NCBI RefSeq assembly: GCF_036711975.1 | Contig: NC_091976.1 | Location: forward strand, 26,784,001 to 26,848,000 | Source: Onthophagus taurus | Lineage: Eukaryota; Arthropoda; Insecta; Coleoptera; Scarabaeidae | Direction of reading: 5' to 3' | Length of the DNA stretch: 64,000 bases | Shown: piece after piece, positions 1 to 12,400 of the stretch | How the letters are laid out: every line of letters starts with the position of its first letter | Position numbering within the stretch: the stretch's first letter is position 1 | The notes under the pieces: model-generated | Databases searched by the model: none | Told to the model about the DNA's origin: nothing | What the model saw: the letters and a program-made list of their open reading frames with translations, nothing else | Translations under genes and position numbers: made by a program

Positions 1-232
1 TGTTTGATACATATATCTCCTCATCCTGGCCGAATACAAAGCCAAAATTGGTAGAGAAAACAAAATGATGATTTTGTATCAGATTCATTTCAGATCTTAA
101 TAGTACCAATACAAAAAAGTATCAGTTATGATGTATATTAAAAAATAAAAATGATCAAAAAATACCTTATACCTGCTCGTATCCAAATCTTGTATAATAA
201 TTTCTTTAAAATATTATTTAATTTTTTTCCCT

Positions 233-2884
233 TTACAATTGATCACATCGTTTACATTTATTCATATCTAAACAACAAATCTTATGGCACCAATGACCAC
301 ATTTTAATCTAATAAATTCATCTAAAATAGGCATTTTTGGTACATCACAGATCGTACAATATTGTGAACTTCCAAGTCCATTCGACATAAACCCACCCAA
401 ATTTTTTTTAGATAAAAACGTTCCAACGATATCACCAATCTAAAAAAAATAATTTTTTTTAAATAAAAGTATTATTTTATTAATTTCATTTCTTACTTTA
501 TCTTCTTTAATTTTTTCAATTAATTTTTCCGTTTTATCTTTAAGAATACTCCCGTTACTTTGCAGACATGATGTTAAAATGCAAGTTTGATAAAAATTTT
601 CATTTAATTCCCCCGATTCGATTTGTAACGAATAACGTGTTAATAAATTAATAGTACTCGTCGCGTTTAACGATTTTAACATAATCCGGCCGAGATGAGT
701 CCAATTTAAATCGGTGCGATTAAAGTCGGGTATTTTTGAATCACAATTTAAACAAAGATTACTTTTTAGTTTGATAAATAACTTACACGCTTCATCCCAC
801 GTATCGTAAGTAAATTCTTTTAAGAAATTTAAAAGTATTTGTATATCTCCGTATTGGATTATTAAAGATAAATTAAATTCTTCGCTTTTACTTAATAAGT
901 ATTTAAACATGTATGGAACGTTTGTTAAAATCTCTTTTTGTTTTGATAAATTATCTGAGTAATTATTTAAAATTTCACAGCCTACATTAAAGTAGTGGCA
1001 TTGAGAGCTTTTTGCTGTTGGAAGTGGGTAAGAACATGAACAGGAATGTTTATCTTCAGATTTATTGATTTCAATAAAAGCGTTTTTTACGAATTCTAAA
1101 ACGTCTTTGTGTTGGAGATTTTCAAAAACTTTTGTTGTGTAATTATTTGACATGTATTTTAGTGTGGAATTAAAGAACCAATGTTTTAATTCAAATTCAT
1201 TTTCGTTTTTCTCTAAAACCATGTAATTTATAAATGGTTCATATAATTTAATGAAATTATTTAAATCATAAATTAACGATAAATATTTTGGTGTATCAAC
1301 GGAATTGTTTATTTTATTTATTTGATATTGGCTATATAAAATCTCAATTGATGATTTATCTTCTCCATTAACTTTTTTTTCATCGTTTTCTGATATAATA
1401 ACGGCGTAATTAGATTTTAGCTCATCTTGTGGTTTAGAATTAACTACATAAATACCATTTTTTAATTTTTGGGAAGTATGATTAATTTTATCATCTCTTA
1501 AATTACTTAAAATCTCTTTTAACCCATCTAATAAAGAATCATCGACGACTTTTTCTTTTAAAACTTTTAATTTATCTAATTTCCCATCACTTATTAATCT
1601 CAAAATATCACTTGTATGATTTGAACAAAATTCAGAACACAATCGATATTGTCTCTTTGATAAAGTGATATGAACAAAATCCTCAATATCAGTTAAATAA
1701 AGCGTTCTTAAGTAATGTTTACCACACCAAATGTAAAGTGAATTATCTAAAATTTTTACATCTTTTATGCCATTGAAATAGTTCGTCCAAAATAATAATT
1801 TTACAGTGTTGATATCAAAGATGTAAATACTATCCTCTTGGAATGATAAAATTAAATTGGAAATCACAAAAATTTTTCCAAAATTAAATCCTGTTGGATT
1901 ACTTTTAGACTTTGATACATTTAGCATTAAATTTTCTTTATTATTGACATGAATAATACTTGAAGTGTTATTATTAAGAGATTCTTTAAATTGGTGAGTA
2001 CAAGTTACAGAGCCATCAAATTTAGCTTCCCAAATTCTACAACCAGGTCTTGCACAATAAATTTTAACATCATCCTGGTTGAAGGAATTTTTATTAAGAT
2101 GAAAAATAGCACCATAATGACCATCACGGGGTTTTTTTCCAATTTGTCTGTATTGTTCTTTATCAGTATCGCATAAATAAGTCTTTGTTCTTGTTGAAGC
2201 TAGTAAATAATTAGAAAATGTATCTAACTGTACTACAGATGAGTCTAAAGTCATTAAAGTTGCACTTGGAATGTTAAATAAAGATTTTGACTAAAAAAAT
2301 TATTAAATTAGAATATAAAATAATTCCTTAATAAATTAATAAACTAACTGTTTTAGAAGGTAATGATATCACAGTTATTTTCCCAAAATCATCCCCAACA
2401 TACAATTCATTAACTTGCCATTTTATAGCAGTAATATTTTTTCCTTCATGTTCCTTATAAATTTGATATTTTAGCCCATTATCTAAAAAACAGTTTTGTA
2501 TGATAACAATAAGGCCTTTTACGGTAGTTATTGCCACTGCACATTCATCTAAAGACACAGAAATGTTTGTAATGCTTCCTTCCTGTTAAAAAAAAAAGAT
2601 TTTTGTGTTTTTTATAAATCAATTTTGAATTTTTATTACCTTATTTGGAAGTAATTTAATAAATTTACTAGGGTATCGATTAAAAATATAAATACCACCG
2701 CTTGTGGCACCAAACACAATATAATTTTGGGATACATCCAACGAAGTGAACTAAAAATTAATGGTTAAATTAAAGTTTATTTTTAAACTCAATCTACCTT
2801 AATTCGTTGCGTTTGTTGTAGTGGTTGCTTTATTACGGTATTTACGTTGCTTAAATATTCTACGAAGAGGTGCTTTTTATTCAT
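233..2884 (-). CDS. HPS5: HPS5 homologue, BLOC-2 complex subunit (5 exons)
   Basis: Spliced minus-strand model: exons 2884–2798, 2750–2640, 2582–2349, 2290–497 and 439–233, all with GT/AG borders and kept phase, giving 810 aa. Introns are only 47–66 bp. HPS5 is a subunit of BLOC-2, which directs cargo to lysosome-related organelles (eye pigment granules in insects). The N-terminal third is a WD/beta-propeller-like region; the stretch encoded at the start of exon 4 (SSVVQLD, then YLCDTDKEQYRQIG, KPRDGHYGA, IYCARPG) is the most conserved HPS5 block and made the identification. The rest is helical and low in recognisable motifs. The last exon encodes a Cys/His cluster (C-x2-C, C-x-H-x2-C-H-x2-C-C, C-x2-C) resembling a RING-like finger. 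The ATG at 2884 is the first in-frame methionine of the exon. It lies head-to-head with the gene starting at 3453. Confidence 0.92.
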
Positions 2885-3452
2885 TTTGTGTTCTACAAAT
2901 ACACATTGAGGTTAAAAAACAAAAATACAAATACATTATTGGATTATACCTCAACAACTATTTACATAATACAAACAAACTATACCCATCTCATTTCTCC
3001 CATTTAAAACGAACTCATCTCTCCTTTTCTAATCATTACATTCAAAAGATACAGCCTCCATATTTATTTAAATCCGTGATAAAATATGACAGTCCTCGAC
3101 CAACATTAAAAATTGAAATTCCCCCAACCGTAAATCCTTTTAAAAAAGAGATAACAAATTGGAAAACGATAAAGATAAAAAGAGATCGATGCATTTTGAA
3201 CAAATAGAGCATCCTATTTAAAAGATGGTAGCTCTTAAAGAAAGTGGAATGGACGGTCGTAGTTGTAAATGTTTTTTGTGTTCTTTACTTACATCAAACT
3301 ACGTTGTTATTTTTGTTTAAAACGTAAGTATTGAAATGTTTGACTTTTCGTAACGAACCAATAATTTTTTTAACCTCCAATTATTTGTTACAGGAAATTC
3401 CGCTTTACTGGCAACAAGTTAATAAACAAATGTGATTAAACCATTGGTTAGA
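2885..3452. promoter_or_regulatory. Shared promoter region between two divergent genes
   Basis: 568 bp separate the start codons of HPS5 (minus) and the SLAIN-like gene (plus). It must contain both 5' UTRs and promoters. I see no convincing TATA box; the divergent layout suggests a bidirectional promoter. An open frame at 2821–3207 on the plus strand overlaps HPS5 exon 1 and looks fortuitous. An intron in the 5' UTR of the plus-strand gene is possible (GTAAGT at about 3323, a pyrimidine run and CAG near 3393). Confidence 0.4.
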
Positions 3453-6400
3453 ATGGAGCTGTCCAGCCAAGTAAACGATATCCTAACCAAAGTTAAACAT
3501 CTCCAGCGGCAAAGCGACGATTCTAGTAGTTGTGGAAAAATCGGGTTATCAAAAGACTATGAAGTCCTTTTATTACAAGATGATGATTTTATCAATGTCG
3601 AAGAAATGGATTTCTCAAACGACGAAACATGGTTCGTAAACAAGTATTTTTATTTACGCTTTTAAGAGTTTATTAAATGTAATTAATGCTGAAATTAATT
3701 AAATAACCCTAATGGGGTTAATGTTTTTATTAACTGTCATTTTGACATTTTTAATTCAACTGTCAAATTGACAGTTAAAAGTTAGGTTAGAATTAATAAA
3801 ATTAAATTTATTTTGGTTATAGATTTTTTTGTGTTAAATAAAACATTACGATGACTCATTAAACCTTATCACCTTTAAAATTCTTCACAATCGTTGTCAT
3901 CAACCTCAAAAAAATCTTATTCATTTTTTAAACATTCCTAAAATTAGAACGTTTTCGTTAATAAACACATTAATTCGTTTTAAAATTTAATAATATTGAA
4001 AGTAAAACTTTCCAATCTTGTGATGTGTGTTAAAATAATAATAAAAAAAACATAAAAATCGTTTCACTTTCATTAAAAAATCACTCAATTAAAATTATCG
4101 TTTTAATACATCATAATTATCTCCCAAAAACACCTTCAAAATATTTATTAACTTTCTATACCTTTTTTTAATTTGGAGGATTAAAATGAAAAGTTAAAAA
4201 AAAGCTATTTTTTGGCGGGAGTTTGAAAACAGGAGAGGATTTTAAGTAAACTGTAGTTAGGAATTTAATTACTTATTTGTTTAATCATAATGAAAGCCGT
4301 ATTTATGAACAAAATAATCGTTTATTTATAACTGTTATGAAACATATTACATATTTTCAATGATTAATAATGATTTAAAATTAAGATCTATACTTCTAGT
4401 AAGATTTAAAAAAGATAACAAAGATAAATTACTTTTTTTGATCGCACGAAAGTGTTCGTACCACGAATTATTAACAAAATAACTGAAGAAAAATCCTATT
4501 AAATAAATAACTAGTATCGTGTCAGTCCACCTTTCTGTTCTAAAATAGTTTTGCATCGACGATACTAAATTTGTAGTAACATCTGGCTTAATATTCTCCC
4601 ATTCTTTCAAAATTAAAGAAGCGTTAAGGGAGGCTTTGCCCATTATCCTATTTTTTTCACACTCTTCTTTCAATTTCGTCCCATAAATGTTCTATGGGAT
4701 TTAGGTCAGGCGACTGAGGTTGAGAATTTAATTGCTTTGGAACATTATACCATATATATTAGGATCATAATCCTGCTGAAATATCCATATCCTTCCTAGA
4801 TTTAATTTATAAACGCTGGCACGCAAATTTCCTTTCAATATATTAAGACCGTCCATAATTTCATCAATAAAAACCACATTCCATACCAAATACACTCTAG
4901 ATGGATATCCTTTCCTCTTTCTTTCAACACCTCTGCTGCCAATATTGGATCACTCAAAATAGGTTCTTTTAATACTTTACGAATAATATTTCGTTTGTCT
5001 CGTGAGTTTAACTTCGAAGGGCGACCTGCGCGAGGTTTATTGCTCACATTATTATTCATTTTGAATTTTTTTATGATATATTGCAATGTAGATTGTGGTT
5101 TACTAACAAGTTTTGCGATTTCCCTTCATTTTTGAATTTACCAATTAAATTTCTTAATTCTTCATTAGTTTCTTTTCTACGGACGCTCATTGTAAATTGA
5201 TGTTGTAAATGTGATGCAATTTTCGCACTGAACATAGGGATGCAACATCGCTCATAAAGATATCGATATTAGAACATCGACGTTTTATACCGATACATCC
5301 ATGTTTAAAAAAAATATTGAGTGGGTGAATTTTTATTATAAGAATGATCATAATAATCAATAATATTTATCATAGTATGATAAAATACGTAGTTATTTAA
5401 ATTTATTTTTAAGTATCGAATTCAAAAACATTAGCTTGGACAACCTGGTGCCTAATATGCGATTCCTTTCCTGACTAATTGTTGCACTAGCTTCTGAGAA
5501 TAATCGCTCGTTGGACTCCGAAGTTGCTAAGAGTGGCAAATATTTGATTGCTCTTTTATACAAACATGGAAATAATGGTCGATTATTTTATCAAACATCG
5601 AAGATAAAATTTCGTTCATAATGAACGATGTATCGATGTTTTATGGACGTCAACATCGATGTTTTCGAAAAATCGATGTATCGTTTGCATCCCTAACTGA
5701 ATTGATATACCAAAGTTAAACGAAATGAACCGATAAACATAATGAAGTAAGAATCAGTGTACGAACATTTTCATGACATCAAAAAACAATATTTTTTTTT
5801 ACTTATTTATTTATTTAAATAGAATATGCTTTAATTTATCCATAAAATGTTATTAACTCTGATTGTAATATAAAAGGGATGAAATTCTCTATATTTCTCA
5901 AATAATTAAAATAATATAGGAAAAAGTAAAAACTTTTTATGAGATATACTAATATATTTAATTCAATTAGTAAACATGTAATGTAAACATGTAAATTAAT
6001 TTACAAATTGATGGAAAAATTTGAAGGTATGTTGGGATTAGGTATAAGTTTAAGTTTTTCTTCTTAAATACAAAATATTTTAAAAATTTACAAAAATTAA
6101 ATAAAAATCCTTAAAAATGTTTTGGAAAATAACCTGTCTAATAGATAGGTTATATTATTTAGTTATTAACTGTTTTATATTATACATTTCATTTATGTCT
6201 AGTATTAGTTCTAGTTTTACACTAGAAGTAACACAAGACCTAGAATTAGAATCATTCGGGTTTAGCCGTCTTGAGAGACGTGCGGCTAAATCCGAACGTT
6301 TCTAGTTCTCGGTCTAGTGTTAGTTCTAGTTTTACACTAGACCTGTTACTACGTAGAACTAACACTATACTTAGATCTAGAATCATTTGGGTTTAGCCAC

Positions 6401-9400
6401 ATGTCTCTAAAGACGGCTAAACCCGAATGATTTTAGTTCTAGGTATAGTGTTAGTTCTAGTTTTATACTTGCACTTTCAATAACACTTCATGATTCAGTT
6501 CTAGGTATAGAGTTAGTTCTAGTTTTATACTTGCACTCTCACTAACACTAGAATCATTTGGGTTTAGCCACACGTCTCTAAAGACGGCTAAACCCGAATG
6601 ATTCTAGTTCTAGGTATAGTGTGAGTTCTAGCTTTACACTTGCACTCACACTAGAACTAACATTAGACCTAGAACTAGAATCATTCGGGTTTAGCCGTCT
6701 TGAGAGACGTGCGGCTAAATCCGAATGTTTCTAGTTCTCGGTCTAGTGTTAGTTCTAGTTTTACACTAACATCTTACTATGTAGAACTAACACTATACTT
6801 AGAACTAGAATCATTTGGGTTTAGCCACACGTCTCTAAAGACGGCTAAACCCGAATGATTCTAGCTCTAGGTATAGTGTTAGTTCTAGTTTTACACTTGC
6901 ACTCTCACTAGAACTAACATTAGACCTAGAACTAGAATCATTCGGGTTTAGCCGTCTTGAGAGACGTGCGGCTAAATCCGAATGTTTCTAGTTCTCGGTC
7001 TAGTGTTAGTTCTAGTTTTACACTAACATCTTACTATGTAGAACTAACACTATACTTAGAACTAGAATCATTTGGATTTAGCCACACGTCTCTTAAGACG
7101 GCTAAACCCGAATGATTCTAGTTCTAGGTATAGTGTCAGTTCATTCGGTCTTCTACATAGTAAGATGTTAGTGTAAAACTAGAACTAACACTAGACCGAG
7201 AACTAGAAACATTCGGATTTAGCCGCACGTCTCTCAAGACGGCTAAACCCGAATGATTCTAGTTCTAGGTATAGTGTCAGTTCTAGTTTTACACTTGCAC
7301 TCTCACTAGCACTAACATTAGACCTAAAACTAGAATCATTCGGGTTTAGCCGTCTTGAGAGACGTGCTGCTAAATCCGAATGTTTCTAGCCGGCCGGTGA
7401 CATCTAATAGCAATTCTTCCTTTTGGCGCTTCAATTTGAAAACACTCCTCCGAATTAAAAAATAGAGTATAGCCATAGTTAAAATTAGACGATAATTAAT
7501 TAAACTTTCTAAATATTGATACAATTATGTAATAAAGTAATTATTTATTATAGGTTATATGAAGCAACAATAAAATCAGAAAAATCTGATATAACGAAAT
7601 GGTTAAATGAAGCTGTACAAAAACCCGCCCAATCTGAATTGTTAGATAAAAAATTTTTAGATACGCGAACGTATACGCGTCCAAAAAAACGTTTCCTAAG
7701 ACCTAGTATAGAACAATTTAACGAACAGTATTCAGAGGCTGTAAAATATGATGATACCCTCCAAGAAACATATTATCATCCTTCCGGAGCAATAACATCA
7801 AATATAATTGATACAACAAAACCATTATATTTTGATTTATCACAACCGGCTTCTTGCACAATTTTTGATAACATAATGAGTTCTTCATTAAATGTGGACA
7901 GTTTTCAAAATATGTCGCCACCGAGTCTTATCAATTCGATGTGTTCATCGACGTTTACGAATTTAATGGAAAATAGTTACATTAAAAATGATCCGGTTTT
8001 AAGAGAGATAAGAGATGCGGATTATTCGGGTGAAGTTTTCTTAAACCACAGTGGTGAAGAAATATTTATGCAAAAGTCGATTTCGGAAAGCTGTAGCAGT
8101 TTAAATTCGGATAGTGCCGAAAATTTCCTCAAACGCACTTTACCGACCCTTCCGAATTATCACGCGACGATTACGAATGATTTTACAATTTCCAATTCGG
8201 ATATGAGCGATACTACGGTTATAATGAGAGAAAGCAGTGACGATACTTTGATTAATTCATCCAACAATTTGAACGCTTCGAATATTATTGAGGGTAATAA
8301 CATGAATAATACTTTTAAGAAGAATATTACTAAGGAATTGAGTTGCGATATGAGCTCGTCTAGTAATTCTGACATACAGAATAACTTAGATGTGCCAAAC
8401 GGAATTAATAAAATGTTAGAAGAAGAGGAATTGATTAAAAAACGATTTTTGGAAAGTAAAATTGCAACCAATGAATCAGAATCGCCTAATATTGTTTATA
8501 ATAGTACTAAAACCGGTAAGAAAGTTTGTTTTTTGTTATTTCGAATTATTTTTATCTTTATGGAATTACAAGTAAATGGGAATATTTTTGTGTAATTGTA
8601 TTGATTGGGTTTAGGTGAGTCATCAAGTAATTTTTATTCACCTCCTCCGGATTATAACAGGATTTTAAAATAATTACATAATCTCATTTAAATTGATATG
8701 TGGCATTATCATTAATTATGTTGATTTAAATAAGTCGGGAGATTTTAATCTTTGGCATTGATTTACTTATAATTCCATAAAGTTTATAAAGGAGTTTATT
8801 GAAATAAAATCTTAATTAATTAGTATCACTATTAAATTAAAAAATTGGTTCACTTCGTCATTCTTAAGTTAGAATCATCTTTTAACCGCCTCTTCCAAGG
8901 AGATAATCAATGGTGGGAGTTAAAGAAATAATAATATTTAATCCATAGTGGCGCAAAATAAATAAGCTATTTCCCCTAATTCAGAATTAATGGCCTTTTG
9001 GAATTTCGAATCGTCTTGGTTCATTCAAGGTCAATACCACTTAAAACCAACAACTTTAATTTAAAATTGTTTTATCATCAAGGATAAAGCTAATTACACC
9101 TTTTAAAATATGTATTGTGTGTATATTATTATATTGGAAGGTCATCAGCTACTGATATTAAAGTGGTTTCAAATTTTCTAATTTGAGTACCACTCACATC
9201 CAAGAACTTTATTTTAAGATCGCCATATGTTCGATTTTGTTCCTCTACCACACTATGTAACCTTGATTATATATGTTCCAGAAGTAAAGTTTCAGATTTA
9301 ATGTTTTCCTTTTTCAGAAACAAGTTTAAAAGTGATACATAATTTTATTTCTAATAACACTAGCTATGTAAGCTTTCACTGCACAACTACTGACGCTGTT

Positions 9401-12400
9401 TCTTATTATGCCCTCTTCAAAGGAAAGGAAGGAACAATAAATGTAGGAAGAAACAAATATAATCTGAATTCATGTACTTTAATCTTTAGAGTACAATTAC
9501 CTAATCCTAGAAAAATGTTTATTAAATGTGATTTAAATCCATGTGCCATTAAAGATGTTCCCCTAAATAATATAAGATCTTACATTAATGTTGTGAAGAT
9601 CTTTTCTAAGTTTATTTTATTACTTATGTTGTTATTTATGACATTATTCGGTCCTTCAAAATGGTGTACAATAAGTAAGCGCAATGTTGCAATCTGCTAG
9701 GGCATATTTAGCCAAGTTGGCAAAACTAAAGAGTAAAGATATGCTATCAGAAAAAATAAAAATTAATATCCATAACCATAAGGAACAATAAAACAAAAAC
9801 CTCAGTTAATTATGTAATATATGCTGATTTGAATGATTATGCTGCCCTAGACGATTAGTAAGACTTCATTGTTTTGCGAGTTACTTTGACATTTATGTTT
9901 TAACTTTATCATCAGTTGTTGTATTCCATTTTTCATCACATACATGTCTCAACTGTATCTAGGTAGGTTTGTATCACTTCATTTCTATTGTCGAACATCT
10001 CACGTTTTCTTATAATTACAACTTCCGCTTCCTCAGATAATTTCTTTTTCACGTTCTTGATTAAATAGATTGCCTCTTATGCAAACTTCACATTACAGGG
10101 TGTCATTAAATCGTGATGAATGAAGTTTTTATTCATGGCAGTGAAGTAGTCAGCTTTCTAATAACACTATCTTTGTTTCAACGATTCGTAATTTCCCAAA
10201 GTTGTCAATTGATGATTTTGCTGATATTTGGCTACTTTGGGCGCTTCCTGATCATGCTCATCTCGTTCCTCATAAACGATCATATGTTGTTTATGCGCAG
10301 AGATCTCCTAATATTAAAAATACTCTACTAATAACTGTTCCAAAAGTTTTTGACGTAATTGAGAGCAGACAGAAAAACAGAGGTTTTTATTTACCTTATT
10401 AATTTTTGCATCATCAGAAGAAGTAGATAATAATCATGTGGAATGTCACAAATACATAAGCGTTCGCAACAAGCGTGTATTGCTCATTGTCAGAAACGAT
10501 TTATTACATAGATTTTGGTTTGTGACAATTCTAATATTTCCGTCTTCACCAGCTTCTTCATTGATATGAATGTCAAAAAGTTTAAGGCTTAGAAATGCAG
10601 AGATTTTAGCTCTATTGGCTACTTGGTGCAGCTGATAATTGCAACTAAATTTCTAGAAATGTTACTTCATTGGCTTTGCTCATACATTTCATCAGTCTTG
10701 CTTTAATATGATATAGTTTTAGGTACAAGTTTTAAAGCTGTGTTCTTTAGATCAATAATTAAGATCGGTTGATTTACATTTTAAATATGATGGGAGTGTG
10801 ATTGCTTTTTACATAATTTTTCAACTGTGGTACAAAGAGTAATCTTGTTCTAATCTAAAGACTTTTCTCAAGGTTGAAATATCTTAATTAAATACACAGA
10901 TACAAATTTAATTTTTAAGATTTTATTTGAATAAATAATAAATTTTTGTTGATAAATTGGTTAATTATAATTTAAAATGTGTGTTAAGAAATTTTAGAAC
11001 AATTTTTTAAGTCTTCTAATTGTTAATAGAATTTTGTAGATATTTAGATTATGACAAAGTAGATTTTTCTATTTTACTTAATTGTTTTTAATTTTAATTA
11101 TTTTAACTTTCATAGACCAGAGTTTGATTTATATTTTTTCCAGAACCCTCAAAACTTTCCCTAGGTTCATTTTGTTTAGTATTAATGCACCTCTATAAGC
11201 TATTCACGTCCTTTTTACACTCACTCAAGGGTATGTATAGTTGAAAAAGACAAAAAAGAGGGTGGTGCGCTTCAAAAGATTAATGTTTATTTGGCTGCAT
11301 ATATCTACGCCACTTTATCATATTGTATCATTGTTTTTTTTATGTTTTCATTTCTAAATTATTATCTCTGTTCTCTCATAATTTTTATTTTTTTAATTTT
11401 CATCTCGAGTAACTTTTCTTTGAATAACTCTAGTAGTTTAGTATTTTTAGTAATAAATATGATCGGTGAATTTTTTGTTTATAAATGTTTTTACGCATGG
11501 TATTTTTCGGGATCGTGAATTTATTTATTTTTAATGTTTTTTTTTTTCTTTCTTGAATTTTTATTTTTCTACCTGATCCAGCAAAAAAGTTTTTCCTGGT
11601 CAGGCCCAACTTTTGGTCTATGTTTATTTAAATTACGGCATATGCATGCAAAATTTTTTCTTACAAACAGTATTTTTGATAAAATTCGCATGCATTTCAT
11701 AGAAACTGATTATAATAAAAAATTATTTCTTTAAATTGAACAAAAACTCCACAAAAACAGCATTCAAACTAAAAAATAAATCTAATATTAACATAATCAA
11801 TTCAGGCTCATCAAAAAACAACGAACCAACATTCGACCATGCTCATTCAGAAAATATCGACCCCAACACAACATTTAATTTACAACAACCACCAGTAACA
11901 ACAACGAAATTAAAATCGAGCGGAACGTTTCGGACTACACCAAAATCAACTCAAAATATGTATGGGACTTATAAAAAATTACCGGGGCGATTTAATAATG
12001 TTACGACGGCTTGTTTAAATGAAACGATTTCTTTAGATGATCCATTAGACGATGTTAAAGATAGAAGTTATATAATTACGGCGGATCGCGATGACGAAAA
12101 TGAAGAAAAAGACGAATTATTAGATCGGATGGTCAATATTAAACGATTTTCCGGAGGATTCGTTTCCGGATCTAATGATAGTTTGGAACACGGAAGTAGT
12201 CGATCGAATAGTAGTGGTGGTTCTAGTCGCGTTTTAAACATGGCCGAAGTCGATGCTATTGTTGAATTTCAAGAAAGAAGTAAGTTTCTAATTCCCCAAG
12301 AAATATTTTTTAGCACAAATCTTTTCTTTAGGTCTACCAATTATGTCTACACCAAAACCCTCAACATCAATGTCAAAACTTTTCCATCACGATATTTCTC

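Noticed and set aside
2821..3207. 128-codon plus-strand frame before the SLAIN-like gene
   Set aside because: It overlaps HPS5 exon 1 antisense and has no recognisable features.
4448..5790. CGAAAGTGTTCGTACC and CAGTGTACGAACATTTTC as terminal inverted repeats of the Tc1 remnant
   Set aside because: The two words face the wrong way relative to each other, so they cannot be the two ends of one element.
6190..7395. Hairpin cores considered as hammerhead ribozymes or tRNA-like folds
   Set aside because: No C-U-G-A-N-G-A plus GAAA core and no tRNA box A/B; they are simple inverted repeats.
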